A DNA stretch of 64,000 nucleotides from Episyrphus balteatus (Eukaryota; Arthropoda; Insecta; Diptera; Syrphidae), in assembly GCF_945859705.1 (NCBI RefSeq), contig NC_079137.1, forward strand, positions 55,646,552 through 55,710,551, in the 5' to 3' direction. The notes beneath the pieces were generated by a model. The model did not search any database, was not told the origin of the DNA, and was given only the letters and a program-made list of their open reading frames with translations. Shown here in pieces: positions 24,724 to 35,297 of the stretch. Numbering within the stretch: position 1 is the stretch's first letter; every line of letters begins with the position of its first letter. The translations under genes and the position numbers were made by a program.

Positions 24724-25212
24724 ATGGACGATGAAATGAACACTTCATTCCTAAAAAATCATGGAGTTGCATTTTTAACATTATTCATTTGCCTTTTGAA
24801 TATTAAAAAAATAATTTCAATAGTACAATATTGTCAAAATACTAATCTATGGTTGAGAGGATGGATTAAGGGATCTGAGATTAGGTACCCAATCGATGTT
24901 TCGTTTAATGATTTAAGAATAGAAATCCAGCAGCTATCGAAGCAAATGGTTGAATTTCAAAAACGATCAAAATTAAATTTTTCAACAATGGAAAATAGTG
25001 CAAGTGGTTTTTGTCACAATTGCCGTCAAAAGGAATCCGTATCTCACTACAATATAACGTCACATATAATTCCTCAAAATGAAGCCGATAAAGAAATAAG
25101 TGAATGCAACTGGAAATGTTATTTAAATAAATACGTTTTCGATCCGGATCCAAAGATTGTAGATACCAGTGAACTAGAAAATATGAAACGATGTTATTCA
25201 AATTGGTTTTGA
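24724..25212 (+). CDS. Orphan ORF, possible small membrane protein
   Basis: A single open frame of 162 residues from ATG to TGA. Residues about 14-34 (VAFLTLFICLLN region) are hydrophobic enough for a membrane segment or signal anchor. This is followed by a charged, possibly coiled-coil stretch (LRIEIQQLSKQMVEFQKRSK) and a C-terminal part with CHNC and further cysteines (ECNWKCY, KRCYSNWF). AATAAA occurs about 80 bp after the stop. Base composition is less AT-extreme than the flanks. I recognise no family. It could be a fast-evolving host gene or a decayed transposon frame; the single exon and lack of repeats across it favour a gene. Confidence 0.5.
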   Translation: MDDEMNTSFLKNHGVAFLTLFICLLNIKKIISIVQYCQNTNLWLRGWIKGSEIRYPIDVSFNDLRIEIQQLSKQMVEFQKRSKLNFSTMENSASGFCHNCRQKESVSHYNITSHIIPQNEADKEISECNWKCYLNKYVFDPDPKIVDTSELENMKRCYSNWF

Positions 25213-27262
25213 GTCATTATAATTGAATCCAGAAGCAAAATTGTAACGTACTGTACCCGTAGTAAAAAAAATTTTAAAACCGTTATTTTGATAAATAAAT
25301 TTTATTATATTTTCTAAATAAAAGTCATGGCAAATTTTTTATAAGATTTTATGTATGAGTTTCAATACAAAAGACAGAAAGGTAAACTTCTTATCTTTCT
25401 GTCTTTTGTAACGGTTACTTACATATTTTCGCTTTTACAGCAAAGTGGCAAAATTTCAAAAATTACGTTAGATAAGCGATAAGTTGGCAACTTTATCCAT
25501 AACAAATGCGAACGGTGGTAAGGTAGTAATTTTTGTCGCCTACAGATATAAAAAGTAAATTGTATGTAAAATGTTTTAATCTTGATAAACTAGCTGAAAA
25601 CCGGCAAAATATCTTAAGAAAAAGTCTTATAACACGCATTTGGCAACAATATTTAGATCTCTTGATCCAAACCTAGATTTAAGTTTGGTGGAACGAAGCA
25701 TTACAGAAACAACTGTAGCATCTATAAAGCTTTATATAAGCAAAATTGTTAGCCAGTCAATGGTATTGACCATTATGTACTTTGTACGCTACGTGGCTGG
25801 ACTTGTTGATAAATTAATTTATGAAACTTTTACCATTAGTCAGTTATTTTTTAAACATTCAGGCTTAAATAAGGACACAATGAAGTGCCACAGAGTATTG
25901 GATTAACCTTTAACCCTGAATTGATCAGCTTTTTCTATTGATAACACAAAAATGAGTGCGTTCACGTACCGATCTAAGGGTATCCGGATACCTTTGTATT
26001 GTTGTAATCCCATATAAAATCTCAGCTGATCGTAAACATGTGTTGACAAGCAAAAAAATCCAAAAGTATCCTAAAAATTTCTGGATTCTCGTCTATCTAA
26101 TAGGAGATTTGATGAACAGCTTATTCGTGTTCACAAACGTTTCGGATACTTAGGTATCTTGGACGCACCCAATAAGAGCATCGAATTTTATAAACTAAAT
26201 TAAAACTAGTACTTAATAACATAATATTAAAAAAAAATTATTTGAAATTTTTCTTCCAATTTTTGTTTTCAAGATTTTGATTTTGGAAATTAATTTTTTA
26301 AAAACTATGCAATAAAATAGCTTTATTTAAAATTTACGTCGTTATTGTAGGTGTAACCGTTGATTTTTAATATTTTTTTCCAAATTAAGTCAATTTTTTT
26401 TTTAAATTGCCCCTCCCCGTTAAACGAAAGGGATTAGACCCGCCTCCCATACGATTTTTTTCTTGTCTCGACCCAACCTACACGCTCTAGCTTTTTGGCA
26501 CATTGCTCCTGAATCACCCTATATATTTCCTTGAAAGGAACCATTTTTAATAGTCTCGTTTATTAAATGGGCTTCAGTATCTAAAGCCAGAACTATAATT
26601 GGAGGATGCAGTCGTAAGCTAATGTCAATTGTTGTTGCTTTCTTTCACTTTTTCACAAGTTTTCATCCGTCGAGTGCGGTTTTGCGAGCGCTGTTCCCCT
26701 CCATTTCATCCGACGCTTCAGTCAATTATAGTTTTACCTTAATACCAAGTACATTTTAGTACTTTTGAGCGCACCTTTTTTTCTTAAGAAAAAGAATTGA
26801 ATGCAACCGAAAAACAACTAAGCAGTATAGATGATGGGATAATGAAACATTTTGCAACGAACAAAATGCGATTAACTTCTCTATTAAATTTAATTGAATT
26901 AAAGGTAGGTATTTTATTTAGCTTCATTGAGAAGGAACAAAGATTTCATTTAAATAAAAAAAGTACTCAACCTCATGAGTAGTTTATTACTTCCAAATTC
27001 CAATGGAACATTTGCTTCAATTTATTTACAACTTTGAACATGTTCATTCTTCTTCAACACTAAACGCACCCTCTCCTTTCGCACTGAACGGTTTAAGGCT
27101 TACGTTACGTGACATATTTCTCACAAAAAAAATTTCTATTTTTCATTTGCATTTCACGCACTGAAATTCTTACAACTTTTTTATAAATTATTACTCACAA
27201 AATACACAAATATATTAAAAACACTATAAATTACTAAACAAAACAAATAAAATCTATACAAA
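25213..27262. other. Intergenic region before the CIR1-like gene
   Basis: Holds an inverted pair at about 25370-25400, a short GCTTCTATAAAGCTTTATA-type element fragment near 25720-25760, a repeat block at 25790-25880 also found near 60-310 and 1195-1260, and an exon-like segment at about 26787-26904. The last 150 bp before the CIR1-like start codon is the likely promoter and leader. Confidence 0.5.
26787..26904 (+). other. Exon-like open segment of unknown origin
   Basis: An acceptor-like pyrimidine tract ending TTCTTAAG is followed by an open frame (NATEKQLSSIDDGIMKHFAT, then NKMRLTSLLNLIELK) that stops at a consensus donor GTAGGT. The amino-acid pattern is amphipathic and looks protein-like. 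No ATG-initiated full gene can be built from it, and no partner exon was found nearby. It may be an internal exon of an unannotated gene or a relic. I do not recognise the family. Confidence 0.3.
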
Positions 27263-28422
27263 ATGGGTAAAGGATTCAACAATTACATGTGTAAAAAATT
27301 CTTCCATCCAGCTTCTAGAGATAATCTCAAAAGGGTAAAGCTACTACAAAAAACACCTAAAAAATATACCAAAAAATAATTTATTGCTTTTTTTAGGTAT
27401 GGATGGCCGAACAACAAGCCGATGCATATAAAAAAAAACAAGAAGAACTTCGCAATCAATATGAAAAAGAACAAAATCTCCACGAAAACAAAGCAATGCT
27501 TAGCAAAGAAAGTAAAGACAAATTGAGTGTGAATTTTATGTATGAACCACCTCCGGGAGTTCGCAAGGAGCGCGAAAAAGATGACAACGAACCCGAATAC
27601 AAATTCGAATGGCAACGTAAGTATAATGCACCTCGTGAAAGTTATTGCAAAGGTGACACTGAAATTAGGGATCAACCATTTGGAATACAAGTGCGAAATG
27701 TTCGTTGTATAAAATGTCACAAATGGGGACATATTAACACGGATAAAGAATGTACAATGTATAGCATTTCAATGAGTGAAGCTCGTAAGATTCACTCGGA
27801 ACAAGAAGCAAATGAATTAATGTCAAAGAATGTTTTGGAGGAACAAATGAAAGAAGATGGTTTGGCAATGAAAAAGAGTGCAATGGAATTGCAAAATATC
27901 AATCAAATGGATTCAAGGCATAAATTGATTCCAAGTGATGATGAAAATGAAATGAAAAATCCAGAAATAACATTTTTAAAGTCGCTGAGTAAAGAACAAA
28001 AGAAGAAACTTTTAAAAAAGTTGGAAAAAATTGAAAAAATTAAAAGAAAGAAGAAAAAGAGTAAACGTTCACATTCTTCTTCATCATCGTCATCATCAGA
28101 ATCGACTGAAAAAAAACGAAAAAAATCATCAAAATCGTTGTCGAAAAAGTCTAAGCACAAATCTAGCAAGAAAGCAGAATCAAGTTCAGATTCAAGTAGC
28201 AGTTCTTCATCATCGGAAGATGAAAAAGAAGAAGACAATCATCGTAGAGAAAATAAAAACAATCGTAATGAAAGGAAGGAGCAACGTGAGCAGCAGAGAT
28301 CATCGAGAGGTAGAAGAGATCGAGATCGTTCTCGATCTCGTGGGAGGAGAGCTGATTCACATGAGCGCAATGGGAATGGAAGAACAACAAAGTCCAAGGA
28401 CACACGTCGCGATAGGAGATAG
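27263..28422 (+). CDS. CIR1-like corepressor / splicing-associated protein
   Basis: Two exons, 27263-27334 and 27397-28422, encode 365 residues. The N-terminus (MGKGFNNYMCKKFFHPASRD followed by NLKR/VWMAEQQ) is the Cir_N domain of CBF1-interacting corepressor CIR1, split by a 62-bp phase-0 intron. The Drosophila counterpart is CG6843 as recalled. A CCHC-type zinc knuckle (CIKCHKWGHINTDKEC) lies at residues about 126-143. The C-terminal third is a Lys/Ser/Arg-rich tract (SSSSSSSSES, then RDRDRSRSRGRR), typical of nuclear proteins linked to pre-mRNA splicing. In mammals CIR1 links RBPJ to histone deacetylases and also binds splicing factors; the role here is inferred from homology. Antisense ORFs across this gene arise from low-complexity codons. 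Confidence 0.9.
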
Positions 28423-29584
28423 ATAAATTCATTATAAATTAGCTTTTTAATAAAAATTTGAATGTCACCTTTTTTATATATTTATCTTAAATTGGTGGTT
28501 TTCTTTTACTTTTTATGAGTAGCAAACATTTATCGCAGGTGACCTATGTTTTAAGATTTTGCGAGGCTGTTTCCCGAACCCCTTGTTATTCGGCTGAACG
28601 TGGTCTGTTATAGGACCTAGCAGAACCGAAATTTATTATCCTTATTTCGTTTGCAGGGTTAGTCATCAATAAATCCGTTTGAATCAGTAGCTTCTCATCG
28701 TTCCATAACCTGTTCCTATCCCTGACCGGGAAGTTACCTCGAGTATAACTATAGACGCCACCGTTGATCTCATCAAGGAAATTCTTCTGCTGCAAACATT
28801 TTTCCTCCTTTCTTTACTTTTATTAGACGCTTGTATCAACTTAAATGCACAATTTTTTTCGGCTCTCTTCCTCATTTTTATTAATGATCTGCTTTTTTAA
28901 AACTTCTAATCCCCTCAATTGTTTCGCTGATGATAGTAGCCTCAGCTTTTCATATCCGTTTGAGGATTCACACACGTGTGCTTCGGATGGGGATCTTCAA
29001 CGGCAAAATATGAAAAGCTCATTTAATTCTTATCTGGAATGCTTTGTCCAAAAGAGAATAAGAAACCGAGTAGAAAATAATGCTCCTAAAACACAATACT
29101 GCTACTATCGCTAAAACGAAACCCTCACCCCTTGCAACTATCCATGACTAGTACTTGCATCGAAGAAACTGAACAGCTTTTGTTTCTAGGAATGTCCATT
29201 ACAAACCACCTCCTGCGAAATGCCAAGGTTACCTTCGAAGATGTAAGAAATTCTTCACCCCTTCTGATCTAGCTACAATTTATAAAGCATACATTCGTCC
29301 AAGGCCCGAGTACAATTCCCATATCTGGGGCAGGTGCTCCTAAGTTATTGGACCGAATCCAAAATAGAGTTCTAAAAATTATAGGTGATCTGATAGGTCC
29401 ATTAAAGATACAATCCCATCTCTTGAGCATCTCTTTTATTTGTTTTTAATGTTCAAACGAAATAGCTTGTTGCATTCCTCCTGTTAAACAATTCAACCGT
29501 AATACTCGTACTTCAAGGAATGTCCATCAGTTTACACTAGAGCCCAATTTCGGACGTACCGTCAAGTATAGAGATTCTTTCTTT

Positions 29585-29826
29585 AATTCTACTAGTTTTT
29601 GTAGGCTATAGGTCTTTTCTTGAGTCAGTTCTTATTTCAATTTGTCGACGTTTCGGGTATGGATATACCCTTCTTTTGACAAACCACTTCTGAGAAACCT
29701 TAAGAGGTTAAAACAGTTTTAATATTAGTCCTGAAGAAGGGTATATCCATACCCGAAACGTCGACTAATTGAAATAAGAACTGACTCAAGAAAAGACCTA
29801 TAGCCCACAAAAAAACTAGTAGAATT
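29585..29826. mobile_element. Inverted-repeat element with hammerhead-like motif
   Basis: Two arms of about 90 bp (29585-29674 and 29735-29826) are nearly perfect complements around a spacer of about 60 bp. Each arm includes the GGGTATATCCATACCC hairpin next to GAAACGTCGAC. The motif class (CTGA.GAAGG, hairpin, CCGAAACGTC) is widespread in Penelope-like elements and satellites of animals, some of which carry hammerhead ribozymes. The element interrupts the LINE frame near its 3' end. No reverse transcriptase or GIY-YIG frame is linked to it here. Confidence 0.65.
29731..29769 (+). ncRNA. Hammerhead-ribozyme-like motif (probably incomplete)
   Basis: ATTAGTC (29724-29730) can pair with GACTAAT (29763-29769) as a 7-bp stem I. 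Between them lie CTGAAGA, fitting the CUGANGA core box; a 6-bp hairpin GGGTAT-ATCC-ATACCC as stem II; GAAA; and CGTC with a possible cleavage triplet GTC. There is one extra A before stem II, and stem III is missing apart from a palindromic ACGT. A lone copy is therefore unlikely to be active. Confidence 0.35.
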
Positions 29827-29952
29827 CATTTTACTAAAAAGGTCACGTAAGAAGGAATATTGATTCTTTCTTCAGTTACTACGAGAATGTGCAATGCATT
29901 ACCCGCCTCAGTTTTGCCCTCCCATTTGAATGTTCAGAACTTTAAAACCAAT

Positions 29953-31140
29953 ACTTTTTTTGGTTTTCATTAATGACTTGCCCTCATTGTTGAAAGGATG
30001 TAGATACCTTTTATATGCCGACGATCTTAAGTTGTTTCAAAATGTTAATGCTGATGTTGATGGTTTTTTGTTACAGGAATGTCTAAACACACTTGTAAGT
30101 TGGTGTAAAATGAATGGAATGTCACTTAATGTTGATAAGTGTAACGTTATTTCGTTCTTAAGGAAAAAAAATCCAATAATTTTCAACTACACCATTGTTG
30201 GACAGATATTGGTTCGAAAGGAAGAAATAAAAGACCTTGGCATTATTGTAGACAAAAAACTCACTTTTAAAGAACAAATTGACAAAATACACTCTAAAAG
30301 TATGTGTATGCTAGGGTTTGTTAAAAGAAGATCAATTGAATTCAATGACCCTTATATCACTAAAGCAATTTACTGTTCTTTGGTCCGCCCTTTGTTAGAG
30401 TATTGTAGTGTTATTTGGTCTCCTTTTTATGATATTGATGTTAAAAAACTTGAATCTGTCCAAAAGCAATTTTTGCTGTTTGCATTAAGAGGTCTTGGAT
30501 GGAGCACTGAGTCGTATGTGCTACCTCGATACTCTCATCGTCTAAGGCTCATTGATATGTGTAGTCTTGCTAATCGAAGGAAGTTATCAGAGGCTCTATT
30601 CGCGTTTGATCTTCTCAAAGAAAATATTGAATCCTCGTACTTATGTTCTAAAATTACAATCAATTCTAATGTGCGCACTCTAAGACATACCAGATTTTTA
30701 AAGGAAACATTTTCAAAGACTAATTATGCCTCCCATGAATCATTTAATAGATGTTCAAAAACTTTTAATAAATACTCTGACCTGTTCTCATTTGACATAA
30801 GTAGAGAATGCTTTAAGAAAAAAATCTTGCAAAAAATGATAGATGAAGAATCTTCGTGATACGTTGCCTTTGTCGTTTTTCTATTTTCATTGTTTAAAGT
30901 CAATAATTTCATATACCTAGTTATTCGTTTTCTTAGTAATTTAAAAATGTATTAACAATTTATTTCATCTCATTTATATTTTAATTTATTTTCAAATCTT
31001 ATTTATATTCTTGTTATCTATATACATAATGTATGTTGTTATTTATCTTTTTTTTTTTAATTTTGTAATTTAAAAACAAATTTTTGTACCTTTTGTTGTC
31101 TCATTTTGACAAAATATATATAAACAAATAAACAAATAAA
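29953..31140 (+). mobile_element. LINE 2, 5'-truncated Jockey-type copy inside LINE 1
   Basis: The reading frame runs to 30859, starting within the palm domain (PILFLVFINDLPS), with the catalytic YADDLKLF at about 30016-30040. It continues through the thumb (LGIIVDKKLTFKEQI, YCSLVRPLLEYCSVIWSPFY) to a complete C-terminus, about 300 residues with no internal stop. After the stop comes an AT-rich 3' UTR ending in a short TAAACAAA-type tail at about 31120-31140. The 5' end is truncated. CAAT flanks both borders (29949-29952, 31141-31144), a minimal target duplication. The Jockey clade is the best guess from motif style. Confidence 0.85.
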
Positions 31141-31818
31141 CAATGTGCATCGGCATCTCCCAAAACCCCTTTAGTGCGAGCAAATTATAAAAAAAAATCT
31201 AGTGCCCGAATATCACGATAATAGAATTCGAAGAAAATAGTATTGAATTCGATCCAAAAACCATATAGTCAGTCAGGTGAAGTATTGAATTTAAAAAAAT
31301 GCGTTTTGCATTTTCTGGGTAATCTTTGAATAAATGATTTAAGGGGGGTTTGATGAACTGCATCTAGCTGATCTATTGTGCCTTTGTTCCTAACTGTTAA
31401 TCTACGAGTCATAGATTGTCTTGTGTTGTTAGACTGGAGTTTAATAGTATTTACAGATTCTTTCATGTGAATCCCTCGATTCATTGGATTAGTTTAGTCA
31501 AGTTTAAAAAACTTGTGAGCTATAAAATATGTTGAAATCTTCTGGTGTCCCTAGATGTCCTCTATCGACTGCGATAAAATCGCTTTCGTTCTACGTTTGA
31601 CATCATCAGTGAACGGTTTTCATTTCATATTCAAGATCATCACAGTTAAAATTTAAGGCGTTGGAAACCTTTTAAAGCTTAAATGGACAAACAATAAATA
31701 TTAAAATAAATATATTCAAAAAAAAGACAAAATTTTATTTGCTCAACATTGTATGCCAGCGAAAAGATATCGGTTATATATTTATTTTAAAAGCTATTCA
31801 CGTAGATCATTTTTTTTA

Positions 31819-33437
31819 TCAATTTCTCAGTCCAGTTGTAGTGCTTGAGCCAGCTGCAACGCATAAATCACTTCCATGATTGCCACCATCACGAAGAATA
31901 TTCTAAAAAAAAAACAATTATAATTCCATTTGATTATTCAAATCACATCGAAGAAAACAACAACTACAAAACTTACTTTAACATGAATATGTGCCTTAAG
32001 CATAGCAGCCCTCAATACAAGCATCCTCGACCTGCGCTGATAATCCTTTCCAATATTAATAGCCTTCTCAAAAGTACTACTCCTCTGATCAGCATCCTTA
32101 GCATACAAAATCTTATTATGTGAATCAATACGAGCTTGAATCTGTCCATCCAAAATCAATTGCATCAATTCATTTTCCAATGCCGAAACACTACGATTAA
32201 AAGCTGTCGCCATACTACGCATATCAGCCGACAAATATGGACTGAAATACTGAATAAGAGCTCGATTGCGAATTTTTGTATACAATGTATTTACATGAGG
32301 AGCAATGTACATATCAAGAAGCAGATTATCATGAATCATCTCCAGCATATTGAGACATGAAGCATACTTTGATTCATAGAATTTGAATATAATATCACGT
32401 AGCTGTGGTTCAAGTTCCAAGAATAATTTAAAGGAACTGCTAGAAATTACATTCTTTTGTAGTTCCTGGCGATCAAATGTGGCCAAAGCACATAACCCGC
32501 CATACATTGCCACATTATTTGGCGATATCATTTCAGGGAAATCGCAATGATCAAAATTAGCCTGCAAAAAATGCTTTGCAGCTGATTTGTATTTTTTCGT
32601 CTGTAACTCAGCCAAACCAGCTGTGCATTTAAGACGAGTTAAAACAGTTTGATTGGCTTCTTTATTACCCTCGGCAAAGTCCGGAGTACTTTCTGCCTTG
32701 GAAACATAACTCAAAACATGCGACCAATTTTGTAAATACAACGAGACTTTGATAACATTCAAGCACATGTTGACAACATGTTTGCCACTTGTACAATAGT
32801 CTCGAGCTCTCGAGTAGCATTTAAGAGCATTCGACAAATCCCCACAATTAAGATAATGATCACCCAAATCATCATGACCCCGACGAATGCTCTCTTTAAT
32901 AGAATTGGATTTGTAATTTTTCAAATCGCTATCAAGCTTTTCTAATTTGAGAGCAGCTTTTTTAGTTTTTGTTTCAACCCAAACTGGATCGAAAGTTGGG
33001 ATGTCTTGTGGTGTCGATTGAGCTGCCACATCGGGCAACATTGCTCCAACATTCATGTCAGCTAGTTTTTTATGTAAAATCTGGTAGAGTGGAACATTGT
33101 AAGTTGTTGAGACATAATTTATAGCCATTTTTAATGCATCCAAACGCAAAGATGGACAAACATTTGCAACGAAAATTAGACGTGAGAGTTTGGCCAAACC
33201 AGCATAAGAATTGGCATACACTTCCAAATCGAGTGTTGGATTTTCGACAATGAAATTGCTATCTTCATTGTTTTCATTGTCTTCGGGTTGGGCATCGACT
33301 TGCATCGGTTCAATTGCATTCTGTTATATTTTAATTATTTTTTATATTTAATTTTATTTGAAGGAATAAAAATACAAAAGATGTTTTTTTTTTGTGTTAC
33401 TTACTTGCATCATTGGAGGAAGTGGCATTAGGGGCAT
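31819..33437 (-). CDS. CSN1b: COP9 signalosome complex subunit 1
   Basis: Three exons on the minus strand, 33405-33437, 31977-33320 and 31819-31902, encode 486 residues, close to the usual length of about 490-525. CSN1 (GPS1) is a scaffold subunit of the COP9 signalosome, which removes NEDD8 from cullin-RING ligases in nucleus and cytosol. The first exon gives MPLMPLPPMMQ and joins NAIEPMQVDAQPED, matching the fly N-terminus as recalled. Helical-repeat (TPR/RPN7-like) sequence follows (GDHYLNCGDLSNALKCYSRA), then a PCI winged-helix region with NRALIQYFSPYLSADMRSMA and ALENELMQLILDGQIQARID. The last exon supplies NILRDGG... after LKAHIHVK. The start is chosen because the upstream exon splices cleanly in phase, and an internal methionine would drop the conserved N-terminus. 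Confidence 0.93.
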
Positions 33438-34026
33438 GTTGATGGGTTATTTTGTAAATGACTTCGCAAGTAGATTATTTATTTTTTAATTTTATGGGTT
33501 TTGGCAAGAAATATTTATTAATCAAGTTTTATTTTATTTGCCGGATTTTGAAGATTGCAAAAATTTTGTTAAAAAAAAATTGTTTTTGACTGAAAGTGCA
33601 ATGCTGCCAAACTGTCGAATTAAATTAAATTGCAATGAGTGTGTTCAACACTTTTGTGAAATTTGAAAATTATTTAATTTTTCTTAAGGCCTATTTCTAC
33701 TACATCTCAAATGAGATAATTTCGAAAATTAGATCAGTTAGAATTTCAAATTAAATAATTTGCTGTGTGGTTTGAGATAATTTGAGAAATTTCCCATGTT
33801 TAACACAGGCTAACTACATCAACTACATCAGCTACATTAACTACATCAGCAACCTCAAAAATCAATAGTGTTGAGTCCGATTGAAAGTCGGGAAATACTT
33901 GTTATAGTCTAAATAGTGCAAAATGTTCAAATAATGCTTCGGTAATTCCAACAGGACGCCATGCCAGTTGTACAAACGTGGGTCAACCTTGGTTCAGGAA
34001 TTTAACTCACCGATTTCAGTGGATTA

Positions 34027-34377
34027 GTCAGCTATTACATGAAGCCTCAAGAGGCGCGACTCTTTTTAAACATAATGAGTGCAAAAGAGAAAAAAGATGA
34101 AAGAACAAATTATCCGACCGGAGAGTCGTGGGTCGTGAGTCCGAGACTCTTTTTTGACGTTTCTTTTTCCACTTTTTCTTTTTTCAACATTCCCTCTCAT
34201 TTCTTTTTGCTTCTTGGTGCAATACAACAACAACAAGTTTTAAATCAAAAGAGAAATGTCAAATTTGAGTCCTTGACTCAAGAGGCATCGTGTAATAGTA
34301 CGCGCCTCACAGAATGATTATCAAAAGAAAATTCGAAAAAAGAGTCAAGCCTCTTGAGGCTTAATGTAATAGCTGAC
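34027..34377. mobile_element. 351-bp TIR element with TTA target duplication, nested
   Basis: The ends are GTCAGCTATTACAT(G/T)AAGCC in inverted orientation, continuing CTCAAGAGGC. TTA is duplicated at 34024-34026 and 34378-34380. The flanks join as a copy of the GCCAGTTGTACAAA family: the sequence before (GTGGATTA) and after (TTAGATGCGGATCAACCTCGG) line up with the unbroken copy near 49140-49180. A 3-bp TTA-type duplication is usual for PIF/Harbinger elements; the assignment is inference. The ORF at 34039-34317 is not a gene. Confidence 0.75.
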
Positions 34378-34451
34378 TTAGATGCGGATCAACCTCGGTT
34401 TAGCTTTCTACATCATTAGCTCTGTTCTATTGGAGGTGGTAGTCTACTATA

Positions 34452-34612
34452 ATGGTGTTTTCGTTTGGTAAAAAAATCAATTTATTTTTTGATCTAAATC
34501 TGTCAAAAAAACACAATTTTTCATCTGTTCAAATTAAGTAGTCGCAACAACAGTTTTTTGACAGATTTAGATCAGAAAAAAAATTGATTTTTTTACCAAA
34601 CGAAAACACCAT
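34452..34612. mobile_element. Palindromic MITE (ATGGTGTTTTCGTTTGG ends)
   Basis: The left arm ATGGTGTTTTCGTTTGGTAA and its perfect complement at the right end fold over about 160 bp. Internal blocks GATCTAAATCTGTCAAAAAA are also inverted. The target duplication is not certain. No coding content. Confidence 0.65.
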
Positions 34613-34648
34613 AAAAATACTTTTTATTCTATTTTTTAATGAAACGAT

Positions 34649-35262
34649 TACACTGGTTAACAAAATTAAACTTTTTTTTTGTTGCCGGAACAAAAAAATA
34701 CTTTTCTGAAGGTTTTCGGTGTGCTGAACTCGAATCCGTAGTCAGAAAAAATTAATCAGCTCCCGTTTTTGAAATATTACCGTTATATAAGGTAGTTTGT
34801 GCATATTTAGTAACGGTTTTTATAAGAACTATTTTCCACCTTTTTAAATCTGTTTAAATCTTTTCGATATCTTTTTAACTTCCCGAGATATCCTCAGTTG
34901 TTTGCATATTTCATAAATTTTATAACGTCATTATCTCCTTTATGATATATGAAGCCAAAGCCATTTTCTTCATTTTAAGATATCTCGGACAATAACAAAG
35001 ATATCGGAAAGAAAGTTCTTGAAAGAAGGAAAATAGTTTTTATAGAAACCGTTAGTAAATATCTTCTAACAATTTTCCTTATATTAAAGAATAAGGTCCG
35101 AAGTAGTCAAAAAAACATTTTTTTGCATTTTCTTACGGTTATATTTCAAAAACGGGAGCTGATCAATTTTTTCTGACTTTGGATTCAAATTCAGCACACC
35201 GAAAACCTTCAGAAAAGTATATTTTTGTTTCGGCAACAAACTTTTAACTTGGGTTAACTTTT
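34649..35262. repeat. Inverted-repeat element (family also at 43430-43710, 44060-44515)
   Basis: The arms carry ACTTTTCTGAAGGTTTTCGG and AATCAGCTCCCGTTTTTGAA on the left and their complements on the right, separated by a unique centre. Related inverted pairs occur at about 43430-43710 and partially at 39300-39380 and 44060-44515. Probably a family of non-autonomous DNA transposons; the class is not identified. Confidence 0.55.
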
Positions 35263-35297
35263 CTAGAATTTTCATTGGCATACGCAAGGTGGCAGAG

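Larger units (their letters stand above)
28800..31178 (+). mobile_element. Degenerate LINE 1 (reverse transcriptase 3' part), interrupted twice
   Basis: Broken coding fragments match non-LTR reverse transcriptases: NCFADDSSLSFSYPFEDSH at about 28920-28980, an IYKAYIRP-type block near 29280, and a C-terminal block NTRTSRNVHQFTLEPNFGRT at about 29500-29560. The last continues as MCNALPASVLPSHLNVQNFK at about 29885-29945, and then NVHRHLPKPL and a stop at about 31142-31172. The frame is interrupted by an inverted-repeat insertion at 29585-29826 and by a second LINE at about 29953-31140. Stop codons and frameshifts show the copy is dead. Confidence 0.8.
28423..31818. other. Intergenic region dominated by nested LINEs
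   Basis: Apart from short 3' flanks of the CIR1-like gene and the COP9 gene, this stretch is a degenerate LINE (about 28800-31178) carrying two insertions. The rest, 31180-31818, shows no recognisable gene or element; the ORF at 31269-31484 has no coding character. Confidence 0.6.

Noticed and set aside
27283..28432. Antisense and alternative-frame ORFs over the CIR1-like gene, up to 149 residues
   Set aside because: They overlap the conserved Cir_N, zinc-knuckle and RS-rich coding frame and consist of low-complexity complements of Lys/Ser/Arg codons.
34039..34317. 92-residue ORF on the plus strand
   Set aside because: It lies entirely within the TTA-flanked MITE at 34027-34377.
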